Below, piece after piece: positions 1-6,633 of a stretch of DNA of 64,000 nt; position 1 is the stretch's first letter, and each line of letters opens with the position of its first letter. The notes below the pieces were generated by a model. The model made no database searches and was not told where the DNA came from. It worked only from the letters and a program-made list of their open reading frames with translations. This DNA is from Actinokineospora terrae (GTDB lineage: Bacteria > Actinomycetota > Actinomycetes > Mycobacteriales > Pseudonocardiaceae). The translations under genes were made by a program, and so were the position numbers. The stretch spans positions 46,022 to 110,021 of the forward strand of contig NZ_FOGI01000002.1 of NCBI RefSeq assembly GCF_900111175.1. The letters are read 5' to 3'.

Positions 1-96
1 CGGGAGCGGAAGATCCCCGCTTGCGCGGGGTCGAGCTACTCGACACCGTTGACGAGTACTCCACCCAGGGAAGATCCCCGCTTGCGCGGGGTCGAG
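1..96 (-). CRISPR. Type I-E CRISPR array, cas-proximal end (continues off the left edge)
   Basis: Two identical 28-base repeats lie at 8-35 and 69-96, separated by a 33-base spacer, giving the 61-base period of type I-E arrays. Bases 1-7 are the end of another spacer. Each repeat holds a perfect hairpin, CCCCGC/GCGGGG, with a 4-base loop. Read on the minus strand the repeat matches the usual I-E orientation (CCCCGCGCAAGCGGGGAT), so the array is transcribed leftwards, in the same direction as cas2. The leader-proximal repeat is therefore 69-96 and the newest spacer is 36-68. Confidence 0.93.
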
Positions 97-152
97 GCTT
101 CGTGACCTGCGGGTTTACGAAGCGAAACGGCGTTTTCGATTCAGTGTTGTTG
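97..152 (-). promoter_or_regulatory. Short CRISPR leader between cas2 and the first repeat
   Basis: Only 56 bases separate the cas2 stop codon from the first repeat. In I-E systems the leader sits at this place and carries the array promoter and integration signals. The stretch is less GC-rich than its surroundings (around 118-140). No clear -10/-35 pair or IHF-like site is visible, so the array may depend on read-through from the cas operon. Assignment is by position. Confidence 0.5.
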
Positions 153-452
153 TCATGGTGTCGTTGGTGGGGTGTGGCGGCGGAGGCGGGCGGAGAGGAC
201 GAGGCCGTCGTAGTCGACGGGGTACCAGCGGTCGTGGCCTGCGGTGCGGACGGTCCAGCCTTGTTCGTTGTCTGCGGGTTCGGTCATGACGGCTTGTCCG
301 TCGCGGATGCGGTCGGAGAGCAGTTCCCAGAGTCGTTCTCGGACGCGGCGGCTGGGGGTGCCGACGAAGACGCCTGCGGAGACTTCGACCATCCAGCGTG
401 TGAGGTGGCCGCGGAGTCCTTCGGGGGCAGCGATGAGGATGATGACGGTCAA
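153..452 (-). CDS. cas2: CRISPR-associated endoribonuclease/integrase subunit Cas2 (type I-E)
   Basis: A 99-residue Cas2e, close to the usual 94-100. It begins MTVIILIAAPEGLRGHLTRW, the typical first beta strand and helix of the ferredoxin-like I-E Cas2, followed by GVFVG. Cas2 dimers bridge two Cas1 dimers in the complex that inserts new spacers at the leader end of the array. The ATG overlaps the cas1 stop by four bases (449-452), so the two are probably translationally coupled. It is the last cas gene before the leader. A longer ORF on the same strand in another frame (115-564) is a coding shadow. Confidence 0.95.
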   Translation of the reverse strand: MTVIILIAAPEGLRGHLTRWMVEVSAGVFVGTPSRRVRERLWELLSDRIRDGQAVMTEPADNEQGWTVRTAGHDRWYPVDYDGLVLSARLRRHTPPTTP

Positions 453-1453
453 AAGTCCACCTTCGCGGGTGGGGGGTCGTCGAACTCCGGGCCGATGACG
501 ACCACGTGTTCGCCTGATGGCGTGTCGTGGGCGGGTGACCAGTTGATTCCGCTCGGCACGGCACCGAGTTCCTCGTCCCAGAGTTGGTGGGGGTCGCGGC
601 CGGGTGGTTCCTCGCCTTCAGGCAGCAGGAGGTGTTTGATGTCGCGCACGATCCGTTGCAGTAGCCGGGTTTCGACGATGCGGTCGCGGAGGGCGGTACG
701 GGCGTCGCGTTCCTCGGTGAGTCCTTGGGCGGTGAGGTCGAAGGCCAGGGGGATGGTGAGTTCGGCCTTGTAGAGGTCGGCGATGTCCATCACGAACGAA
801 GTTGCGGAGCCGGTGTGGACGAAGCCGAGTCCGGGACTGGCGCCGAGGCCGACGATGACAGCGTGGCAGATGCCGTAGAGGGCGGAGTGGGCTGCGGACA
901 GGACGCGGTTGATGTCGTCTCCGGCGGCGAAGGCGTCGCCTGCTATGTATTCGCGGCGGGTCCAGGGGACTGCGGTGCGTTGGGAGTGGTGTTGGTAGAG
1001 CTTCTTGACTCGGGTTCCTTCTCTACCGCGGAGTTGTTGCATGGTGAGGGTGGCGGTGTCCTCGCCGGGGAAGCGCATGTCGTACATGCGTCGGGCGACT
1101 CCGAGGCGTTCGGTGGTGCGGGTGACCAGCCAGGCTTGGCGCATGAGCAGGTGTGTGCCGCGGCTGGCGCCTTGTCCGCTGGCGTACATGCGCACACCGT
1201 GTTGACCGACCCAGCACACCGCGGTGCCGGAGTCGCCGAGCAGGCGCATGGCGGCGTGGGTGACGCGGGTGCCGGGGCCGAGCAAAAGGACGGCGATCAT
1301 GGCGGCGGGGACGCGGACGGTGCGTTCCTTGTTGATCAGGATGATGGCGTTGTCGTCGCGGTCCACGTGGGTGCGTTCGGCGTAGACGCTGGACACGCGG
1401 TCGACGACGCGGTGCAGGTCGTGCGGGTGGGCCTGCCACCACATGTCACCCAC
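449..1453 (-). CDS. cas1: CRISPR-associated integrase Cas1 (type I-E)
   Basis: A 334-residue Cas1e, the metal-dependent integrase of spacer acquisition. The expected catalytic residues are present: Glu145 in LRGREGTRVKKLY, His213 in GFVHTGSATSF, and Asp223/Asp226 in VMDIADLYK, matching E. coli E141/H208/D218/D221. LLGPGTRVTHAAMR and VRMYASGQ are also typical of the subtype. The GTG start at 1453 overlaps the end of cas6e by 8 bases; an ATG three codons later is the alternative. The C-terminal tail of about 40 residues is Pro/Asp-rich and likely disordered. Order cas6e-cas1-cas2 is canonical. Confidence 0.95.
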   Translation of the reverse strand: MGDMWWQAHPHDLHRVVDRVSSVYAERTHVDRDDNAIILINKERTVRVPAAMIAVLLLGPGTRVTHAAMRLLGDSGTAVCWVGQHGVRMYASGQGASRGTHLLMRQAWLVTRTTERLGVARRMYDMRFPGEDTATLTMQQLRGREGTRVKKLYQHHSQRTAVPWTRREYIAGDAFAAGDDINRVLSAAHSALYGICHAVIVGLGASPGLGFVHTGSATSFVMDIADLYKAELTIPLAFDLTAQGLTEERDARTALRDRIVETRLLQRIVRDIKHLLLPEGEEPPGRDPHQLWDEELGAVPSGINWSPAHDTPSGEHVVVIGPEFDDPPPAKVDF

Positions 1454-2207
1454 CGACAGTGCCTGGCAGGGATGCGAGGGTGAGCAGGCCGCACCCGTAC
1501 GCCTTGCTGGGGCCGATGCCGGTGAGCATCGCGGTGCGCAGCCTGTCCGGGTCGGTGACGGCCAGGCGGCCTTCGAACGAGACGGCCTGGATGGTGACGG
1601 GCTTGGTCATGCCCTTCTTGGGGATGCTGTGCCGGGTGGTGGAGACGATGCGCACCTCGTGCGAGGTCGGGCCGTCGAGGGTGGGGGCCATGCCGGGGGC
1701 AGGCGGGTCGGTGCGGGAGGCGGGGATGGTGATGCCCCAGTGCTCGGTGCGGCGCAGCAGCCAGTCGATCTGGTGGGCCGGAGTGCGGTGCCCGACCCGG
1801 AAACCTCGGGTGGGCCGGTCCTCGCCGTGGCGTGCGCGTTGGGAGTCGGTGCGTTTGTCGGGGGCCATGGTGGATTGCACGGGGTTGGCGGTGAGCCGGA
1901 AGGCGAACTCACGGCCGTGCGCCACGTGGCCCAGTGCGGGGGTGTAGTCGCGGAGCAGGACGTGCTCGCCGTCGGCCTGGGGCCACCCGGCCTGTTCGAC
2001 GATGTGGGTCCAGTCCGGTCGGGTCGGGGTGAGCACGAGCAGGTCGACTCGGTGTTCGCGGGTGTCCAGGCGCCATAGGACACGGTCGCCAGCGCCGTGT
2101 TCGGGCAGGCCGCCGAGGATTGCGGCGTGCATGGTGCGGGGGTTGCGCAGGAACTCGCGTCCCCGCGCGCGCAGCGGGTTGAGTCGGATTCGGGACAGGT
2201 AGGTCAA
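1446..2207 (-). CDS. cas6e: CRISPR pre-crRNA endoribonuclease Cas6e (CasE/Cse3)
   Basis: Cas6e cuts the repeat hairpin and stays bound to the 3' handle of the crRNA within Cascade. The coding frame opens with TYLSRIRLNPLRARGREFL, matching the Cas6e beginning (E. coli MYLSKVIIAR), so I start at TTG 2207, giving 253 residues, 4 bases after the cas5e stop. Upstream codons in the same frame are inside cas5e. His27 in RTMHAA is the likely catalytic His. The C-terminal IGPSKAYGCGLLTLA is the conserved Gly-rich loop of the second RRM fold. Confidence 0.92.
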   Translation of the reverse strand: MTYLSRIRLNPLRARGREFLRNPRTMHAAILGGLPEHGAGDRVLWRLDTREHRVDLLVLTPTRPDWTHIVEQAGWPQADGEHVLLRDYTPALGHVAHGREFAFRLTANPVQSTMAPDKRTDSQRARHGEDRPTRGFRVGHRTPAHQIDWLLRRTEHWGITIPASRTDPPAPGMAPTLDGPTSHEVRIVSTTRHSIPKKGMTKPVTIQAVSFEGRLAVTDPDRLRTAMLTGIGPSKAYGCGLLTLASLPGTVGG

Positions 2208-2211
2208 TTGG

Positions 2212-3075
2212 TCACCATCCCAGGAGCGCGAACGGATCGTGGTCGGTGTGGTCGGACCCGGGGGTGTCCTCGGGGTCGGCCAACCCGGTGGGTATCCGCA
2301 CCCAGCCGTGGCGCACCGTGCGGGTGGCGCGGCCTCGGCGCAGCGGGTCGAACGACAGGGGTTGGTCGTGTGCGATGTCGAGGTCACCGGTCGCGTCGTC
2401 GCCAGCGGTGCCCGCCGCTTCGGCCGTGTCGGGCCGGTGCGCGTCGATGGTGGTGGCGAGGTGGACGAACGCGGGAGCATCGCCGTCGCGTGTCACCTGT
2501 TGCCGGGCGTGGTCCGAGGCCAGCCAGGCGGTGGTCGTCAACGCCGCGGTGATCGTGGGTTGGGTGTCGTCGTCAAGCAGCAGTGGTTGGGTTGGGACGC
2601 AGGAGCGGCGGCCCAACGCCAGCGGGAAGGCCGGGTGCGCCAGGGCGTGGCGCAGGGTGCCGACGAGGTCGCGCGGGCCGTGCACGGCGACGAGGAACAC
2701 GGCGTCCTGCAGGTAGAAGCGGTGGGTGATGTGGGTGTGTTTGGCGGGCCCGGTGGATTTCTGGGCCCCATTGGTGGTCAGTGACGCCGAGAGCAGCGGG
2801 GTGCCGCGGTAGTCGCTGACGGTGTGGTAGTCGCGCAGCAGGGTGCCGGGCTGGTCGACGCGGACGCCCAGCGAGAGTTCTCCGAGGTCGGTGATGCTGT
2901 CGGTGCGGGCGCGGCCCTGGGCGGCGGCGAGCAAACCGATGACCCCGGACTTGGTGGGGCGCCCGGCGGTGTCGCGGCGGTTGAACGCGCTGCTGTCGCC
3001 CCAGGATTGCAGGGGGGCGGCCAGTCGCAGCAGCAGGACCGCGGTCCCGGCGGCCGCGGGAGGCTCGGCGCTCAT
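2212..3075 (-). CDS. cas5e: Cascade subunit Cas5e (CasD)
   Basis: A 287-residue Cas5 that caps the 5' handle of the crRNA in Cascade. Family features are the opening strand LLLRLAAPLQSWGDSS, then RPTKSGVIGLLAAAQGR and LRDYHTVSDYRG, and the later ALGRRSCVPTQPLLL. The ATG at 3075 overlaps the cas7e stop by four bases (ATGA), which fixes the start; the open frame runs further upstream only as a shadow of cas7e. The last 60 residues are rich in Asp and Ala. The next gene, cas6e, follows after 4 bases. Confidence 0.93.
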   Translation of the reverse strand: MSAEPPAAAGTAVLLLRLAAPLQSWGDSSAFNRRDTAGRPTKSGVIGLLAAAQGRARTDSITDLGELSLGVRVDQPGTLLRDYHTVSDYRGTPLLSASLTTNGAQKSTGPAKHTHITHRFYLQDAVFLVAVHGPRDLVGTLRHALAHPAFPLALGRRSCVPTQPLLLDDDTQPTITAALTTTAWLASDHARQQVTRDGDAPAFVHLATTIDAHRPDTAEAAGTAGDDATGDLDIAHDQPLSFDPLRRGRATRTVRHGWVRIPTGLADPEDTPGSDHTDHDPFALLGW

Positions 3076-4205
3076 CGGGTGGCGTCCCCGGTCAGCCAGT
3101 CGGCGGTGAACCGCTTGAGGTCGGCGAGCAGAGCAGGGAATGGCCGCGAGGAGCCGAAGGCGAGACGCAGATCCTCGTGGTCGGCGTTGTAGCAGGCCAG
3201 GGTCTGGGTCGGCCGCTGGCCCCAGTTGATGGCGGCGTTGGTCAGCTCGTCGGCCAGACGTCTCGCGGACTCGTCGAGCACACCCGCCCGGGAGATCACC
3301 GGCTTCTCGAAGGCGGAGACCAGGTTGACGGGTTGGTCCTCCCGGGCGATGACCGCGACGAGGCTTGGCAGGGTGCGGTGGGCGAAGGAGTTGGCGTGAC
3401 CAGAGGGTATGGAGCGGGCGAAGCTGTCGACGAACAGCTCGACCGCGTCCGGGACGGCCTCGATGCCACCGAGGTTGGTCTCCAGTTGCGACAGGCCCAG
3501 GGTGGCGTAGCGGTAGAGGGTCGCGGAGTTGAACTCGATGGTGCCGATCATCCCGGCGCCGGTGTTCTCGCGGGTGTTCTCGTCGTCGACCGCGGTGTAG
3601 TAGTCGAACTCGATCTCCACCGGGTGGGTGGACAGGGCGTGGGCCACCTGGCAGGCGGCGTCGACGTTGAGGTTGGGAATGTCGGCGACCATGCGCCCGA
3701 ACAGCGCCACGTCGACCGGGTGGCCGCTGCCGAGGATCTTCTTGACATCCACCTCCTCCACAGCCTTGCCCAGCGCGTCGTCGTCGAGCGCGGTCCACGC
3801 GCCGGCCCGGGCCCCAACCGCCTCGGCGATGGCGTCGAGTTGCGAGTAGCCGAAGAACAGCAGGTAAGAGGTCTTCTCGGCGTTGTTCTTGCTGGGTTTG
3901 ATGCCCAACTGCTTGAGCAGAGCGTTGCTGATCCTGACCGCGTCCTGCTCCGAAACGCCATGGGCGGTGGCCAGTCTCCTGGTCAGCAGGTCGGAGATCC
4001 GCTGCGTGCGGGTGGCGAGGTCTGCCTTGGGGGCGCGTTCGGCGAACGCGGTGCGGGTGGCTCGCTTCCACGCCTGCGAGGACACCCTGGCCCGGCGGGC
4101 CCCGCCGTAGATGGCCTGCTTGGGGCTGCCCGCGTCGTCTCTGTTCACATTGGACGGTGGGACGGTCTGCAGCACGTGGACGTCGAGGTAGCGGCGTACG
4201 GACAC
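3072..4205 (-). CDS. cas7e: Cascade backbone subunit Cas7e (CasC/Cse4)
   Basis: Cas7e forms the six-copy crRNA-binding filament of Cascade. The 377-residue product has DVHVLQTVPPSNVNRDDAG near the N-terminus, then KQAIYGGARRARVSSQAWKR (the lysine/arginine-rich RNA-binding stretch) and ANSFAHRTLPSLV. I chose GTG 4205 because GGAG sits 7 bases upstream and the protein then starts at the conserved SVRRYLDVHVL. The frame stays open to 4598 but that extension overlaps cse2. It is separated from cse2 by 44 bases, the largest gap in the operon. Confidence 0.94.
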   Translation of the reverse strand: MSVRRYLDVHVLQTVPPSNVNRDDAGSPKQAIYGGARRARVSSQAWKRATRTAFAERAPKADLATRTQRISDLLTRRLATAHGVSEQDAVRISNALLKQLGIKPSKNNAEKTSYLLFFGYSQLDAIAEAVGARAGAWTALDDDALGKAVEEVDVKKILGSGHPVDVALFGRMVADIPNLNVDAACQVAHALSTHPVEIEFDYYTAVDDENTRENTGAGMIGTIEFNSATLYRYATLGLSQLETNLGGIEAVPDAVELFVDSFARSIPSGHANSFAHRTLPSLVAVIAREDQPVNLVSAFEKPVISRAGVLDESARRLADELTNAAINWGQRPTQTLACYNADHEDLRLAFGSSRPFPALLADLKRFTADWLTGDATR

Positions 4206-4249
4206 AGTGATACTCCAACAGGGGTGAGGTAGGTGGTAAACGGGGTCAG

Positions 4250-4825
4250 TCAGGTAGCGGGGGTGTCGACGGTCGTGGCATGCCAGGCGTGGTATTGCAT
4301 CCCCCACCGCCGACGTGCTCGTGCCTGCCCGTCGGGTGTTGACCAAGCGAGCAGGTCGCGATGAAGCCGGGTGTAGTCCAGCGGGATCGCTTTCGACCGC
4401 AACTGGGTAACGAGTCGACGCAGGTGCTCGACTAGTTCGTCGAAGCTGGTGGCGGTCGCCGCGGCGTTGAACCGTCGCGTCACGGCCTCCTCGCTGACGT
4501 TGTCCAGCCTGCTCAACCGGCGCAGTGCCGCACCCAACCCGACGCCCGGCGTGTGCATGGGGGTGCGTTGCGACTGCTGGTGCAACCCGAACAGGCACAA
4601 CGCAGCGTGCTCGGCAGCCAGCCTGGGCGATCCCTCGTGGGAGACGACGGCCTCATACAACGGCCACATCTGCGGTACCGACCCTGGTGGCTTGCCCAGT
4701 CCGCGTCGCATCGCGGCCAGGTGCTGCCCGGACGGTGACTTGTTCGCCTCGACCCACCGACCTTCATCGTCGATGTACTTCTCCCAGTACCACTTGCCCC
4801 GCCTGCCGGGGTCAGGCATGGTCAT
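4250..4825 (-). CDS. cse2: Cascade small subunit Cse2 (CasB, Cas11e)
   Basis: A 191-residue helical small subunit; two copies line the belly of Cascade and hold the displaced DNA strand. Recognisable stretches are EHAALCLFGLHQQSQRTPMH, the following SLGAALRRLS-like GLGAALRRLSRLD, and the C-terminal LDYTRLHRDLLAWS ending near RARRRWGMQYH. The ATG overlaps the cse1 stop by four bases (ATGA). A second ATG two codons in is possible. The position between cse1 and cas7e is the canonical I-E order. Confidence 0.92.
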   Translation of the reverse strand: MTMPDPGRRGKWYWEKYIDDEGRWVEANKSPSGQHLAAMRRGLGKPPGSVPQMWPLYEAVVSHEGSPRLAAEHAALCLFGLHQQSQRTPMHTPGVGLGAALRRLSRLDNVSEEAVTRRFNAAATATSFDELVEHLRRLVTQLRSKAIPLDYTRLHRDLLAWSTPDGQARARRRWGMQYHAWHATTVDTPAT

Positions 4826-6480
4826 ACCTCCTGATCAGGATCACGACGGTTGATTGCCGCGGCCAGCGGCAGGGCGTCCCGGATGCGCTTGTGGAACGAC
4901 AACTCGGCTCTGGGTGAGCAGTGCGTGATCTTCTTCTTGTTGTGCTCGGTTTCCACGCCGGCGAACTGGCGGGGGGACGCGTCGCACAACAGCGGTTCGG
5001 CGATCTCGAACGCGGTCCGCCGGGCCACCTGCTCCCATGCCGTGTGCACAGCGGTCACGGCGTCGGGGTCGCTGCGGGTCCGCAGTTTCCCCAGCACACG
5101 GCGCGTGCTGGGGTCCAGTGCGTGCAGTAGGCGGTCGCCAGGGCGCTGTCCCTTGTCCCAGGGCAGCGGCTCGCATCCCGCGGCACGCCTCAGGTCGGCG
5201 GAGAGCAGGTTGACGGCTTTGGCGACATCGTCGGCCTGTTCGGCGATCTGGATCAACGCGTCGCGGACGGCCACCTCGCGCAGGGCGGCGACGGGCAGCG
5301 GGAGGGAGTCGGCGATGACGTTCTCCACCACCGCCGACTGGTTGCCGTACTCGACACCGACGGTGAAGACCTGCAACGGGAAGTCCTGGTCGAGCACCTC
5401 CGCCAGATCCTCGAGTTGGCGGCTGGTCCGCACCTTGCCGGTGCCCTCGCCCAAGGCCAGCAGCGCGTCCAAGCCGCGCCAGGCAGCACGTCCGGAGGAG
5501 TGGCGACGGGGTCGTACCGGGGGCACACCGGCTTTGGGTTTGGGGTCGACGTTCCACACCGTGTGCGGCTCGTGCAGCGGTGTCTCGATCAGCCGGTCCC
5601 CCGCCGAGAGCACCACTGACGTCACCCGCACCCCGTCCGGCGTGCCAGCGGTGTGCAACCGGATCCGCCGGGATTGCCAGGTCAGCAACTCCAGACGGCC
5701 CATCGCCCGGCCGGGAGCCCAGACCGGGGTCCACGGGCCGCGACGCCACTGAGGTCTGTCCGACTCAGGCAGCCCATCAGCGACGATCGGCAGGTTGAGC
5801 ACCAAGGTCTCGGCCAGGGTCCGGCCGACCGGGATGACCATCCCCAACTGCCCCAGCGGACCGGTCGGATTCCCTGTCGTCTTGCCGTTCTTGGCCTGCT
5901 TGTCCCCCACGACTCCGGTCTTGATCGCCGCGGTGTCCCAGCACTGCGCGTGCAGCAGCCACCGTGCCGCCTCCGCCGGTGTCAGCGGCCACGGCGCGTC
6001 ACCCAGGCGAGTGGAGAACAACGGCACGTTGTTGCCCGACGCGACCGACGGGATCAGCAACGACGTCGACTTGGTGTCGTTGTTGGTCGTCCGCAGGTCG
6101 GCGACCTGGGCGAAGGGACGCTCGGGGTGGAACAGCTCGAAAGAGTCGTGATGTTCGGCGAAGTAGTCCGCCAACTCCTGGCGCTTCCGCGCGCTCCACT
6201 CATTCCCGTCCGTTCGCCCGGAGATACCGTCCTGTGAAGACAGCGAGCCGTCGGTGAACAACCGCATCCAGCGCGGCCATTCGCGCGCCGACTGCGGCAC
6301 TCCCAGCGCGTCCATGACCACCGGCAGCAGGAACTGCCGAAGGATCACCGCCATCATGGTCGGCGCCGTCACGGTCAGCTGCGCGATCTCGTTCGAACGC
6401 AGGATCGCGTCCCGCCCCGAGACCTCGATGTGAGAATCACCCAACTGAACCGGGATCCACGGGTCATCCAGAAGGTTCAT
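4822..6480 (-). CDS. cse1: Cascade large subunit Cse1 (CasA, Cas8e)
   Basis: Cse1 recognises the PAM, starts R-loop formation and recruits Cas3. The 552-residue product begins MNLLDDPWIPVQL, the highly conserved Cse1 start (E. coli MNLLIDNWIPV), so ATG 6480 is preferred over the in-frame ATGs further upstream. GGAGAG lies about 10 bases before it. An HPERPFAQV-type stretch and the GNTGRT-loop counterpart in the middle of the protein are seen. It is the first gene of the Cascade-adaptation operon; the 150 bases upstream must hold its promoter and also contain the repeat-like element described separately. Confidence 0.93.
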   Translation of the reverse strand: MNLLDDPWIPVQLGDSHIEVSGRDAILRSNEIAQLTVTAPTMMAVILRQFLLPVVMDALGVPQSAREWPRWMRLFTDGSLSSQDGISGRTDGNEWSARKRQELADYFAEHHDSFELFHPERPFAQVADLRTTNNDTKSTSLLIPSVASGNNVPLFSTRLGDAPWPLTPAEAARWLLHAQCWDTAAIKTGVVGDKQAKNGKTTGNPTGPLGQLGMVIPVGRTLAETLVLNLPIVADGLPESDRPQWRRGPWTPVWAPGRAMGRLELLTWQSRRIRLHTAGTPDGVRVTSVVLSAGDRLIETPLHEPHTVWNVDPKPKAGVPPVRPRRHSSGRAAWRGLDALLALGEGTGKVRTSRQLEDLAEVLDQDFPLQVFTVGVEYGNQSAVVENVIADSLPLPVAALREVAVRDALIQIAEQADDVAKAVNLLSADLRRAAGCEPLPWDKGQRPGDRLLHALDPSTRRVLGKLRTRSDPDAVTAVHTAWEQVARRTAFEIAEPLLCDASPRQFAGVETEHNKKKITHCSPRAELSFHKRIRDALPLAAAINRRDPDQEV

Positions 6481-6558
6481 CGTCACCATTCTCTCCATCG
6501 TCCAACGCTTCATGCCGTCCAGCACCGCGCCGTCCTCGGCGACGTTCGAGCTGGCACG

Positions 6559-6633
6559 GTTGTCCCTGACACCAGGGGGGACCCGTTGTTCCTGCTCGTC
6601 CTGTAGTCGTCCCCGCGCGAGCGGGGTTCACCC
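6559..6633 (+). repeat. Repeat-like mini-array between cas3 and cse1
   Basis: Bases 6606-6633 form a solitary sequence closely resembling the local CRISPR repeat, with a perfect CCCCGC/GCGGGG hairpin at 6611-6626 around GCGA. A more degenerate copy starts at 6559 (GTTGTCCCTGACACCAGGGG), leaving a spacer-like stretch of about 20 bases. The orientation of the better copy is opposite to the real array. It sits directly after the cas3 stop (it overlaps the last codon) and upstream of cse1. It could be a crRNA-like regulator of cas expression, a decayed array, or simply the cas3 terminator. Confidence 0.55.

Noticed and set aside
725..2078. Long open frames on the plus strand opposite cas1 and cas6e (up to 252 codons)
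   Set aside because: They are high-GC antisense shadows: no domains, composition driven by the third positions of the cas genes.
2212..4218. A 668-codon frame that would fuse cas5e to an upstream protein
   Set aside because: The upstream part is Arg/Pro/Gly-rich shadow of cas7e; the cas5e ATG at 3075 overlaps the cas7e stop, as expected.
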